DNA from: Bacillota bacterium
GTDB lineage: Bacteria > Bacillota > UBA4882 > UBA8346
Length of the DNA stretch: 39,301 nucleotides
Assembly: GCA_023417475.1 (NCBI GenBank)
Contig: JAEZFP010000024.1
Location: 1 to 39,301, forward strand
Direction: 5' to 3'
Shown one piece after another: positions 24,714 through 32,549 of the stretch; within the stretch, counting starts at the first letter, position 1, and each line of letters begins with the position of its first letter. Position numbers and translations under genes: made by a program. The notes beneath the pieces were generated by a model, which was not told the origin of the DNA, searched no databases, and was given only the letters and a program-made list of their open reading frames with translations.

Positions 24714-26111
24714 TTAACTTGCCGCTACCATCCTTGGCAGGGTAACTGTCACGCATAAACCGTGCGGAGCGATGTTCGTCAGTTGGATCGTTCCATGATG
24801 ATAAGCTACAATCGCTTTGGCAATGGCGAGTCCCAGCCCCGAACCGTTGATCCCCAAGGTGTTGCTGCCCCGGTAGAACCGTTCCCATACCAACGGCAAT
24901 TCCGCCGGAAGGATTCCCGGGCCGTTGTCGTCTACCGTTAACATCACCTGCGCCGCCCGAACTTCAAGCCGGATACCGATCCGCCCTTGGGAAGGGGTAT
25001 ACTTCAAAGCATTATCCAAAATGATCAACAGCAATTGTTTTAATTTATCCGGGTCTCCCAAAACATCCTTATCGGGGGTCAAGTCGCAAGCGACGTTTTG
25101 GCCGGCCGCCGTCAACCGTTGCTCCAACCCGGCGAGGGTCTCCGCCACAATCCGGCGCAAATTGACCGGTTGCAATTGCAATGAGGCCTGTCCATCTACC
25201 CGCGCCAATAACAAAAGCTCATTAACTAAACCCGCCATCCGGTTCACTTCGCAACTGATCTCCTGCAACACTTGGGCTCTTTCCTGCTCCGGAAGCTGTC
25301 GGGCCCGTTCTAAAAACTCCAGATTTGCCTTAATCGAAGTTAACGGGGTTCGGAGTTCGTGAGAGGCATCGGCCAAAAACTTCTGCTGGGTTGCGTACGA
25401 TACCTCAAGCGCGCTCAACATCCGATTCAACGCCAAACTCAACTCGCCGAACTCATCATGATTATCGTCAAAACTTTCAATCCGGCGGCCCAATTCTCCC
25501 GATGCCGCAATCTGCAACGACGCCCGGGTCATTACGTTCACCGGACGCAACGTCCGCCCGACAAAGATCCAGGATACATAGGAGCAAATGGCGACCGCCA
25601 ATAACCAAATCACACCCATTAACAACGTTAATCCCGACAAAGTATTGCGAATATGCGTCAACGACCGCCCGACCACCAGATAGGCCGGATCACCCTGCGC
25701 GTGTTGCAAACGGATGATAAAAATCCGAAATGACTGATTACCTTCAAAAGCGACGGTCTTCGCCAGCGGTTTCGCGCCACGGTAACCCCGGGACAACTTG
25801 ACCAACCGTTGAAGCTTGGCGACGACCTCCGCTTCTAACATGATCTTCCCGACGGGTTGAACCTTTTCATTCAGCAATAACGAAAACGACTCCGGCAACA
25901 TTGCCCGATTGCCCCGGTGCTTTTGGTTCAAAGCATCTCGCCGGTCAAAACGGCCAAACTGTTCCTCAGCCCAGGATAATAACGACTCGTTGACTTCCTG
26001 ATTCAAATGATAACGTAGCGATAAATAAAGTCCTCCGGTGAAAATCAGCAATAAAACCGCTAAAATCAATGCTTGCCAGGTTACCAAACGGTTCCGGACC
26101 GGTGATGCCAT
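24714..26111 (-). CDS. Two-component sensor histidine kinase (CusS-like position)
   Basis: 465-residue membrane sensor kinase. TM1 is near 12-33, an extracytoplasmic sensor domain spans about 35-158, TM2 is near 160-184, followed by HAMP, the H-box FLADASHELRTP with H251, the N-box (N367), G1 DNGPGI (395-400) and G2 GSGLGLA (423-429). It would autophosphorylate and pass phosphate to the adjacent response regulator. The sensor domain has no obvious His/Met/Cys cluster, so the metal stimulus is inferred only from the efflux genes next door. ATG start 3 nt after the regulator stop; AAAGGAG overlaps the regulator's last codons, so the two are coupled. Confidence 0.92.
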   Translation of the reverse strand: MASPVRNRLVTWQALILAVLLLIFTGGLYLSLRYHLNQEVNESLLSWAEEQFGRFDRRDALNQKHRGNRAMLPESFSLLLNEKVQPVGKIMLEAEVVAKLQRLVKLSRGYRGAKPLAKTVAFEGNQSFRIFIIRLQHAQGDPAYLVVGRSLTHIRNTLSGLTLLMGVIWLLAVAICSYVSWIFVGRTLRPVNVMTRASLQIAASGELGRRIESFDDNHDEFGELSLALNRMLSALEVSYATQQKFLADASHELRTPLTSIKANLEFLERARQLPEQERAQVLQEISCEVNRMAGLVNELLLLARVDGQASLQLQPVNLRRIVAETLAGLEQRLTAAGQNVACDLTPDKDVLGDPDKLKQLLLIILDNALKYTPSQGRIGIRLEVRAAQVMLTVDDNGPGILPAELPLVWERFYRGSNTLGINGSGLGLAIAKAIVAYHHGTIQLTNIAPHGLCVTVTLPRMVAAS

Positions 26112-26114
26112 CGC

Positions 26115-26789
26115 CTACTCCTTTAAAATATAACCGGAACCGCGCAGCGTATGGATCAAACGGACTTCTCCCGTCTGCTCAAGCTTGTTCCGGAGATACC
26201 GAATGTAAACCTCGACAATATTGGACTCCCCGCCAAAATCATAGCCCCAGACCGTCGCCAAGATCATCTCCTTGGTAAGCAGACGGCGCGGATTGGTCAT
26301 CAGATAATGTAATAACTGATACTCCGTTGCCGAAAGTTCAATCCGGCGTTCGCCCCGGGAAGCCGTATGGGTTCCAAGGTCTAGCGTTAAATCGGCGAAC
26401 TGCAACCTCATCGATTCTTGGCGCACGCCGTTGCGTCGCAACAACGCTTGGACCCGGGCCAATAATTCCTCGTAGGCAAAGGGTTTGATCAAATAGTCAT
26501 CGCCCCCGCTATTCAAACCCGCTACCCGGTCGCTAATGTCATCCCGGGCCGATAAAAAAAGAATCGGCGTATCGGCTTTGCTTTTCATTCTTTTACAAAC
26601 ATCGATTCCGGACAACCCGGGCATGGTGACATCCAAGATAACCAATCCCGGTTGAACTTGGTTAAACGTTTCAAGGGCGGTAATGCCGTCATTGGCAATA
26701 AAAGCGGCAAAACCTTCATACGTCAACACCCGTTTGAGCGAGGCGGCAATCATTGGGTCATCATCGACAATCAGGATTGTAGTCTCCAT
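26115..26789 (-). CDS. OmpR/PhoB-family response regulator
   Basis: 224-residue regulator. The receiver domain carries the acidic pocket D9-D10-D11, phospho-acceptor D53 in LVILDVTMPG, S80, and K102. A C-terminal winged helix (about 130-222) includes TEYQLLHYLMTNPRRLLTKE and VEVYIRYLRNKLE, diagnostic of the OmpR/PhoB class, which binds tandem direct repeats with an 11-bp pitch. Exactly such repeats occur in its own promoter and in two other metal-gene promoters here. ATG 26789 with GGGAGGAAG. Upstream gene of a two-gene operon with the kinase. Likely an activator of copper/silver resistance and of itself. Confidence 0.93.
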   Translation of the reverse strand: METTILIVDDDPMIAASLKRVLTYEGFAAFIANDGITALETFNQVQPGLVILDVTMPGLSGIDVCKRMKSKADTPILFLSARDDISDRVAGLNSGGDDYLIKPFAYEELLARVQALLRRNGVRQESMRLQFADLTLDLGTHTASRGERRIELSATEYQLLHYLMTNPRRLLTKEMILATVWGYDFGGESNIVEVYIRYLRNKLEQTGEVRLIHTLRGSGYILKE

Positions 26790-26818
26790 TCTTCCTCCCG
26801 CTTGGTATGGATAAAAAC

Positions 26819-26851
26819 TTTATAGCAGATTTCCTTGAAGTTTTTATGAAG
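26819..26851 (-). promoter_or_regulatory. Autoregulatory promoter with two-component operator
   Basis: On the minus strand: CTTCAT (26846-26851), 5 bp, CTTCAA (26835-26840), 10 bp, TATAAA (26819-26824). It matches the HMA-SafE promoter almost base for base in the half-sites and exactly in spacing. The start codon of the response regulator is about 30 bp downstream. Confidence 0.65.
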
Positions 26852-26873
26852 ATCCGTATCGGAAAAAACAACC

Positions 26874-26913
26874 AAAACAAAAAAGGTTAGGGTGATTTTC
26901 CTTCCCTAACCTT
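26874..26913 (-). terminator. Intrinsic terminator of the SGNH hydrolase gene
   Basis: AAGGTTAGGG / CCCTAACCTT stem with an 11-nt loop, followed on the minus strand by TTTTTTGTTTTGG. It lies 57 nt downstream of the hydrolase stop and upstream of the response regulator promoter. Confidence 0.85.
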
Positions 26914-26969
26914 GTCACAAACGTAAATGCTGCTCATTAATGTTTCACCTAAAATATCCGGGGCAATTA

Positions 26970-27596
26970 TTACAGAATCGCTTGAATCACATCAAAAACC
27001 CACCGGCCGTATTGCCGCGTCCCCGCTTGACTCAGATGAACCCCGTCATGGTATAAAAACGTTTCCAAATCGACCTGGTTTTCCGCCATGTGTCGCGGCA
27101 GGTCGATCAACAAATCCCCATTAGCCTCGGCGACTTGCCGGATTATGACATTGTAAGGGTCCAAGTTTTCTTGATAGGAACGGCCGTTTCCCTGGTTAAT
27201 GTACTTTTCGATTCGAGGCTGCAACCGGTGATTAATGATAAATACGCAACGACCGCCATTCGCGGTCGCAAGTCGCCGGAACTCCCGGATATTCTTCTCG
27301 AACTCTTGCAGAACGCCCCGCGGCGCCTGCGTCCACCCCCGATGGTTGCTGTCGTTGATACCGAATTCAATGATTAGGATTCCGGGGAGATGGGGGAGAA
27401 TCTCGCTTTCAAACCGGTCAAATCCTTGGGCGGAGGTGTCCCCGGACCGTCCTTTGTTAATCACTTCAAACCGGCCCGGTTGCCGTTGATTCAGCGCTTC
27501 CTGAAGAATGCTCGGCCAAGCGCCGCATTCGTTCCCCTGGGTAATCGAATCGCCAAAGCAGATGATCCGCTCCGGGTTTCGTTGTTTCGCTTCCAT
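26970..27596 (-). CDS. SGNH/GDSL-family hydrolase
   Basis: 208-residue esterase-type hydrolase. Block I GDSIT (15-19) holds the catalytic serine, block II glycine is in NKGRSGDT, block III is GIND (79-82), and block V D184-x-x-H187 in DGVHLS completes the triad. There is no signal peptide, so it is probably cytoplasmic. Family members remove acyl or acetyl groups from lipids, sugars or peptides; the substrate is not evident. ATG 27596 with GGGAG upstream. Its own terminator lies downstream, and another terminator separates it from the upstream gene, so it is monocistronic. Confidence 0.88.
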   Translation of the reverse strand: MEAKQRNPERIICFGDSITQGNECGAWPSILQEALNQRQPGRFEVINKGRSGDTSAQGFDRFESEILPHLPGILIIEFGINDSNHRGWTQAPRGVLQEFEKNIREFRRLATANGGRCVFIINHRLQPRIEKYINQGNGRSYQENLDPYNVIIRQVAEANGDLLIDLPRHMAENQVDLETFLYHDGVHLSQAGTRQYGRWVFDVIQAIL

Positions 27597-27654
27597 GTTC
27601 AGTCACTCCCACTTTCAAACATTGATTGCTCCATCATTGTTCGGCAACCAAACC

Positions 27655-27680
27655 AAAAACCCTTCCCAATTGGGAAGGGT
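27655..27680 (-). terminator. Intrinsic terminator of the YCF48-like gene
   Basis: ACCCTTCCC-AATT-GGGAAGGGT, followed on the minus strand by TTTTT. It lies just after the stop of the BNR-repeat protein gene. Confidence 0.85.
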
Positions 27681-27685
27681 CAAAA

Positions 27686-28561
27686 CTAATTCCTCTGGTA
27701 AACCTCAATTACCCCCATCGTATCAGTGATCGTCACATACTTGCCGTCCCGGGTCAGGAAGATCGTTCCGATATTCCCGGGCGCCGCTTGCCGATTCCAA
27801 GTCTTGCCCCCGTCGGCAGTGATCATTTGGATCCATTGACCAACCGGTTGCAATTGACGGACGATGATGACTCCGTGGTCGGCGTCGCTAAACCGCAGCG
27901 CCGCCGTTGGCGTATTGGACGGTCTAAGATAGTATTCGGCGACGTTTAATCCCAAAGCGACCTGGCGCCAGCTTTTCCCGGCATCATGGGTCCAAAAAAA
28001 CACCCCGTTCTGGTCCAACAGGTAACCGTCTTGCGCGGTGCGCAGATGAATGGCTTTGATCGTAGTCAGTTCAGCCGGGAGCGTCACCACTTGCCAATTC
28101 TTTCCTTGATCATTTGTAAATCCCAATTTATTGTTGGTGGCGGCCCAACCGGTCCGGGCATCGATAAAACTCAAGTAACGGCAGTGTGACGGGACAAAAC
28201 TGCCGAAGTCTTGCGCCCACTGCCAGTTGACGCCGCCATCGGTCGTATAACGGATATTCGCCCCATTTCCGCTACTCCAAGCTACGTTCTCGTTGACTAT
28301 CTCCAAGCCGTAACGGCATTGCGATTGATTATTCCCCTCCGGCCAAGTTTTTCCGGCATCATTGGTATAATGGGTCTCCCCGGCAAATCCGACGGTGATT
28401 CCAAACCGGTCGTTTTGAAAACCGGTCATTGTCGTGGGATGATCCACCGAAAGTTGTAATACCAAGTTCCATTCGCCAGCGGCATTAACCGGACCGACTA
28501 ACATGGCGAACAAAATTCCCAAACACAATCCATTAAACAAAATTTTTTGAAACAATCTCAT
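27686..28561 (-). CDS. Exported YCF48/BNR-repeat beta-propeller protein
   Basis: 291 residues from ATG 28561, chosen for GGAGGGG 7 nt upstream; the frame stays open 19 codons further without a site. A signal peptide (QKILFNGLCLGILFAMLVG, cleaved near VNAA) precedes a beta-propeller made of repeats in which a D-x-G-x-x-W turn recurs: NDAGKTWPE, TDGGVNWQW, NDQGKNWQV, HDAGKSWRQ, ADGGKTWNR. These are BNR/Asp-box or YCF48-type blades. Such exported proteins bind partners or glycans; no enzymatic residues are evident. Monocistronic, with no functional clue from the neighbours. Confidence 0.8.
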   Translation of the reverse strand: MRLFQKILFNGLCLGILFAMLVGPVNAAGEWNLVLQLSVDHPTTMTGFQNDRFGITVGFAGETHYTNDAGKTWPEGNNQSQCRYGLEIVNENVAWSSGNGANIRYTTDGGVNWQWAQDFGSFVPSHCRYLSFIDARTGWAATNNKLGFTNDQGKNWQVVTLPAELTTIKAIHLRTAQDGYLLDQNGVFFWTHDAGKSWRQVALGLNVAEYYLRPSNTPTAALRFSDADHGVIIVRQLQPVGQWIQMITADGGKTWNRQAAPGNIGTIFLTRDGKYVTITDTMGVIEVYQRN

Positions 28562-28694
28562 TGCTACCCCTCCATTCTTAATTTTCTGTAGCATTGCTAT
28601 ATTAAATAATACTGACAATCCCCTGGACTAGCCATGGCTGGAAAACAGGAATGCTCTGCAAATTGACAAACTTTAAGCTGGTTGAATTTCCCCC

Positions 28695-28723
28695 TTGACT
28701 TTTTTTTACTGCCATGATTAAAT
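28695..28723 (+). promoter_or_regulatory. Putative sigma-A promoter of a short leader transcript
   Basis: TTGACT (28695-28700), 17 bp, TTAAAT (28718-28723). It would drive the 23-codon frame at 28756 and the terminator that follows, about 0.3 kb upstream of the MutS2-like gene. Confidence 0.4.
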
Positions 28724-28755
28724 TAAATTGATTTTTTCGAAACGAGGTGGAGTTG

Positions 28756-28827
28756 ATGTCGGCCGTGATTTTTAAAGTGATGTCCATACCTTCTATCGCT
28801 CTGTCACGCGTCCGATTCATGTTGTAA
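28756..28827 (+). CDS. Possible 23-residue small ORF / leader peptide
   Basis: ATG 28756 is preceded by GAGGTGGAG at about 6 nt and by a plausible promoter. The frame encodes a short hydrophobic-basic peptide (MSAVIFKVMSIPSIALS and six more residues) ending at TAA 28827. A terminator follows 24 nt later. Short transcripts with a translated peptide and a terminator upstream of a gene can be attenuators, but no repeated regulatory codons are seen. A spurious frame is a real possibility. Confidence 0.3.
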   Translation: MSAVIFKVMSIPSIALSRVRFML

Positions 28828-28851
28828 ACAAATGCAGTTTTCGTTGATTAT

Positions 28852-28880
28852 GCCGTGGCAGAGTTTGCCGCGGCTTTTTT
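28852..28880 (+). terminator. Intrinsic terminator 1 upstream of the MutS2-like gene
   Basis: GCCGTGGCA / TGCCGCGGC (one G-U pair) with a 5-nt loop, followed by TTTTTT. It ends the short leader transcript. Confidence 0.8.
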
Positions 28881-28888
28881 ATTGACGC

Positions 28889-28921
28889 AGACCCAAAGCG
28901 ACCTGCTCCGGGGACGGGTCT
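28889..28921 (+). other. Small stem-loop between tandem terminators
   Basis: AGACCC (28889-28894) pairs with GGGTCT (28916-28921), enclosing CUGCUCCGGGG-like sequence. With the terminator at 28938 it may be part of a small structured RNA. I do not recognise a riboswitch class. Confidence 0.3.
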
Positions 28922-28937
28922 ATTTTGAGATATCTTA

Positions 28938-28964
28938 AAGCCGCGCATCTTGCGCGGCTTTTTT
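28938..28964 (+). terminator. Intrinsic terminator 2 upstream of the MutS2-like gene
   Basis: Perfect 10-bp stem AAGCCGCGCA / TGCGCGGCTT with a TCT loop and a T-run. It lies only about 40 nt upstream of the MutS2-like start, so it could attenuate that gene or insulate it. Confidence 0.85.
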
Positions 28965-29006
28965 CTTTTCAGCCAAATTCATTTACTCAAAGAAAGGTGA
29001 ATCCGA

Positions 29007-30974
29007 TTGAATCAGAATACGTTTAATTTATTAGATTTTCAAGCAATCCGCGATCAACTCGCCACTTACGCCGTCAGCGAACTCGGTCGCAAAATGATCG
29101 CCGAGTTAACGCCTAAAACGCTTCGTTCGGCGGTCGCGCTGACGCTGCGGGAGACCAGCGAAGCCAAGAATATTCTGAATGCCTCCGGCGCTCCGCCCCT
29201 CTATGGCCTGGCCGATTTTAGCGAAACATTTCAAAAGGTCAGTCGCGGAGCGGTGCTAGATCCCCATACGTTGCAAGCGATTGGCGATTTTTTGCGGGGT
29301 TGCCGCAAAACCCGGGAGTATATGGAGAAACGGCTTGACCTGGCCCCGTTGGTTGCCGGGTATAGTCTGGCTATTACTCCCTTACCGCATGTGGAGGAGG
29401 AGTTGTCCCGGTGCATCGTGGACGGCACGGTCAGCAGCGACGCCAGTCCCGAACTACGCCGGCTCCGGAAGGAAGTCGGGCGGGTTAAAGAAAAGATCCA
29501 AGGCAAACTCCAACACTATATCATGGCGCCCGAGTCCCGGGAATGGCTGCAAGAAACCGTTGTCACCCAGAAAGAAGGCCATCCGGTTTTGATGATTAAG
29601 GCGAGCTTCAAGCAAAAAATTCCCGGTATTGTTTTCGGCAGTTCCGGAAGCGGCAACACCTTATTTATTCAACCGCTGACAGTACGGCAGTTAAGCGATG
29701 AACTCAAGCAACTGGAAGGCGCCGAACAGGAAGCGGTCTATCAAATCATCGCCACCTTAAGCGGTATGATCGGGGAGCAAACCCAGACGCTCAATCAGAA
29801 TCTGGAGATCATGGCCCAATACGACCTGGCATTCGCCAAGGCCCGTTTTAGTCGCGCCATTCAAGGCGTGGAACCGGCGTTGAATGACGACGGCCGGATC
29901 AACCTTTGCCAAGCCCGTCATCCTTTACTCGCGGGCACGCCGGTCCCCTTGGATTTCGCGATTGGCCGCGACTACCGCAGCCTGGTCATAACCGGACCCA
30001 ACACCGGCGGGAAAACCATCGCCCTAAAGACCATTGGTCTACTCACCGTATTAGCCCAAGCGGGCTTGCATATTCCCGCCGCCGCCGGCAGCGAGATCGC
30101 AATTTTTGAACAAGTTTTGACCGATATTGGCGACGGTCAGAGCATCACCCAGTCATTAAGCACTTTTTCGGCGCACATCTCCAACATTATTGCGATTTTA
30201 GAGCAATGCGCCGGGAAGACGTTGGTTCTACTCGACGAGATCGGTACGGGCACCGATCCGATCGAAGGCGCGGCCTTGGCCGCCGCCATCCTGGAATATC
30301 TTTACGATCAGGGCGCTATTACCGTCGCCACAACGCACTACCCCGAAATCAAATCCTATGCGTTGACCCAACCCGGTTTTAAAAACGGCGCGATGGCGTT
30401 TGACCGCGAAAAGCTCAAACCGCTGTATCATTTGATTATCGGCCAACCCGGAGCCAGTCAAGCGTTATGGATCGCGGCCCGGCTCGGAATGCCGGAGACA
30501 ATATTGCATAACGCGCAAAAACGTTTGGGCGAAGAAAGTTCGCTCGAAAATTCAATCCCAGCGCCACCTGCTCCCCTTGCCGCGCCAAAGCCGTTGCCGG
30601 AGAAGTTGCCCGCCGTTCCGGACCGTCCAGCGCCGACTGAACCGGTATTGCCAGCGCCGCCCCAAAAAACTCAAGCTGCAACCGCCAATCCCATTAAAGT
30701 CGGCGACCGGGTGAGTATCCCTTTCCTCAACGAGCAGGGCATTGTATGTTCCAACCCCGACCCCAAAGGCCGCCTCCGGGTTCGGATCAAAGACAAAACC
30801 ATGGAGTTGTCATTAAAACGAGTGCAATTGCTGATCCCGGCCGAGCAGTTGTATCCGGAAAACTATGACCTCAATATCGTTCTACTCACCAAAGAAGAAC
30901 GACGGCAAAAACATCAAATGGAACGCAAACATTCGCCCGGGGTCTCCCGGGTTATCGCCCGGGATGAACAATGA
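29007..30974 (+). CDS. MutS2-like ATPase lacking the C-terminal Smr domain
   Basis: 655-residue MutS-family ATPase. The core and clamp region (1-310) is MutS2-type (NLLDFQAIRDQL, SSDASPELRRLRKEVGRVKE). The ATPase carries Walker A GPNTGGKT (330-337), the STFSAHI signature (385-391), Walker B LVLLDE (406-411) and THY. After it comes a Pro/Ala-rich linker (about 510-565) and a KOW-like segment (VGDRVSIPFLNEQGIV), then a basic tail. Typical MutS2 is about 780 residues and ends in an Smr endonuclease; that is absent here. MutS2 proteins act on branched DNA or stalled ribosomes. TTG start with AAAGGTGA 6 nt upstream. Confidence 0.88.
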   Translation: MNQNTFNLLDFQAIRDQLATYAVSELGRKMIAELTPKTLRSAVALTLRETSEAKNILNASGAPPLYGLADFSETFQKVSRGAVLDPHTLQAIGDFLRGCRKTREYMEKRLDLAPLVAGYSLAITPLPHVEEELSRCIVDGTVSSDASPELRRLRKEVGRVKEKIQGKLQHYIMAPESREWLQETVVTQKEGHPVLMIKASFKQKIPGIVFGSSGSGNTLFIQPLTVRQLSDELKQLEGAEQEAVYQIIATLSGMIGEQTQTLNQNLEIMAQYDLAFAKARFSRAIQGVEPALNDDGRINLCQARHPLLAGTPVPLDFAIGRDYRSLVITGPNTGGKTIALKTIGLLTVLAQAGLHIPAAAGSEIAIFEQVLTDIGDGQSITQSLSTFSAHISNIIAILEQCAGKTLVLLDEIGTGTDPIEGAALAAAILEYLYDQGAITVATTHYPEIKSYALTQPGFKNGAMAFDREKLKPLYHLIIGQPGASQALWIAARLGMPETILHNAQKRLGEESSLENSIPAPPAPLAAPKPLPEKLPAVPDRPAPTEPVLPAPPQKTQAATANPIKVGDRVSIPFLNEQGIVCSNPDPKGRLRVRIKDKTMELSLKRVQLLIPAEQLYPENYDLNIVLLTKEERRQKHQMERKHSPGVSRVIARDEQ

Positions 30975-30991
30975 ATTAACCGTATCTGCGC

Positions 30992-31036
30992 AAACAAGCA
31001 GGAACCCTGGTTTCCGGCCAGGGTTCCTGTTTGTTT
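30992..31036. terminator. Strong bidirectional terminator between convergent genes
   Basis: CAGGAACCCTGG / CCAGGGTTCCTG perfect 12-bp stem with a 7-nt loop, extended by AAACAAG / TTTGTTT. It serves both the MutS2-like gene and the minus-strand kinase gene. Confidence 0.88.
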
Positions 31037-31055
31037 CAATATTGGTTTGACCGGA

Positions 31056-32093
31056 TCAAGCCAAGGCTTTTTCCGACTGCTTCATCTCATACGCATCGAT
31101 CTCCATTGCCAATTCGTCCCGGGTCAGGGTGGCTGTCCCCACTTTACGGACCACAACCCCGGCGGCGACATTGGCCAATTTGGCCGCGAGTGCGCCGTTG
31201 ATACCCGAAGCCAACGCCAAGATCATCATGCTGGCGACGGTATCGCCGGCGCCGCTGACATCAGCCACTTCCGCTTTGTTATACACCGGAAGATGGTGAA
31301 CAATCTGTTCTTGGGTGAAAAGCGACATTCCTTCCGGACCCCGGGTGATCAACACCGCCTGACATTGCAGGGCTGCCATCATCTCCCATCCCGCCTGTTC
31401 CAACTCGGCGTGATTCCGGATCGGATATCCCACAAAATGCGACGCTTCTTCCAGATTGGGAGTGACGATCGTCGCTCCGCTAAACTTGCTCAATTGATAG
31501 CGGGAGTCCACCAAGGTTAATTTATGTTCCTGCCGGGCCAGCTTCATCAATTCATCACGCAAGCCGTCGGACAACATTGGTAAACCATAGTCGGAAATAT
31601 GGATCCCGTCAACCTGCTTCACGATCGACCGTAAACTTTCGCGTAAGAAGTCCCATCCTTCGGCTTCCAGCGCTCCTTGGGGCATCCGGTCGACTCGCAG
31701 CATTTGCTGACGAACCGCATGTTCGGCGGCGGCCAAAATCCGCGTTTTCGTGCAAGTAGGCAATTGGCGGCTTGAAAATACCAGTTCGTGGTCGATTTGT
31801 TTCTGTTCCAGCAAGGTATGTAATTCTTCTCCGATGGGATCGGTTCCGACAATACCGGCCAGGTATACTTCGCCACCCAATTCCGCTAAATTATGCGCCG
31901 CGTTGGCGGCCCCTCCCAGCACCAGGTGCTGTTCCTGCTGTTCCACAATGAGCACCGGCGCTTCCCGGGAGATTCGGGAGATTGTTCCTTCAATATACAC
32001 ATCGGCAATAATATCGCCAACCACTAAAATTTTCGGACGATCGATCCGTTGCAGGGCTTGCCGCAGTTCCTTGGTATTGAGCAATCCATCCAC
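31056..32093 (-). CDS. PfkB-family kinase, RfaE1/HldE-kinase type
   Basis: 345-residue sugar kinase resembling the kinase half of HldE/RfaE, which phosphorylates D-glycero-beta-D-manno-heptose 7-phosphate for LPS core or glycan synthesis. Markers are VVGDIIADVYIEGTISRIS, REAPVLIV, the LGGAANAAHNLAELGG glycine block, the anion-hole/catalytic motif DVSGAGDT and the VRKVGTATLT tail. There is no cytidylyltransferase domain, so it is the stand-alone form. The first ATG (32093) lies directly against AGAGGTGG; TTG at 32084 has better spacing and may be the true start. It lies 64 nt after a purH-like pseudogene in the same direction, perhaps under the same ZTP riboswitch. Confidence 0.85.
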   Translation of the reverse strand: MDGLLNTKELRQALQRIDRPKILVVGDIIADVYIEGTISRISREAPVLIVEQQEQHLVLGGAANAAHNLAELGGEVYLAGIVGTDPIGEELHTLLEQKQIDHELVFSSRQLPTCTKTRILAAAEHAVRQQMLRVDRMPQGALEAEGWDFLRESLRSIVKQVDGIHISDYGLPMLSDGLRDELMKLARQEHKLTLVDSRYQLSKFSGATIVTPNLEEASHFVGYPIRNHAELEQAGWEMMAALQCQAVLITRGPEGMSLFTQEQIVHHLPVYNKAEVADVSGAGDTVASMMILALASGINGALAAKLANVAAGVVVRKVGTATLTRDELAMEIDAYEMKQSEKALA

Positions 32094-32157
32094 CTCTTTG
32101 GTCCTTCTAAATCTAGATAATAATTTTATAAAAGCTCCTAAATTTCCTGCTTATTTC

Positions 32158-32490
32158 CTAAATTTTATATATAATTAGTGGTGGAACAGGCGCAAAATCG
32201 GAGAAAACCATTACCATTCCATATTGATCACAGGCTTCGATCACTTGGCAATCCCGCAATGATCCGCCGGGTTGCGCAATATACTGGATCCGTTTCGCCG
32301 CAGCCGGCAATTGCAGGACCGATCGCAATTCGCGCACCAACTGCCAGGAGTTTAAGGCATCCAATAGATTAATATAACCCGGACTCCCGTTTAATACCGT
32401 CAACGGCAACGCTTTCGCCCCGGCATGGATCCGGGCCGGTGTTTGGTGCGGATTGCACCCATACTTTATGATCAATTCGGTGGTTTTCAT
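32158..32490 (-). pseudogene. purH-like (AICAR formyltransferase) pseudogene with a large internal deletion
   Basis: Reading from ATG 32490 (GGGAGGAG upstream), the first ~55 residues match the N-terminus of stand-alone PurH/AICAR formyltransferase (KYGCNPHQTPARI, VLNGSPGYINLLDALNSWQL, LPAAA). The sequence then jumps, near 32295, straight to the C-terminus (IQYIAQPGGS, CDQYGMVMVFS). About 300 residues in between are missing, without a frame change. A further extra G at 32193 shifts the last codons; removing it restores an RLFHH ending and the stop at 32175, the usual PurH end. No active site can remain. The gene still has a good start, a good ribosome binding site and a ZTP riboswitch. Confidence 0.85.
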
Positions 32491-32549
32491 TGGCGCTCCT
32501 CCCATTATGATTCATTGATTTTAATCGTCCCGATTGAAATTTTACGCAT

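Noticed and set aside
28602..28820. 72-codon minus-strand frame upstream of the YCF48-like gene
   Set aside because: No ribosome binding site or family resemblance, and it overlaps the promoter and leader elements on the plus strand.
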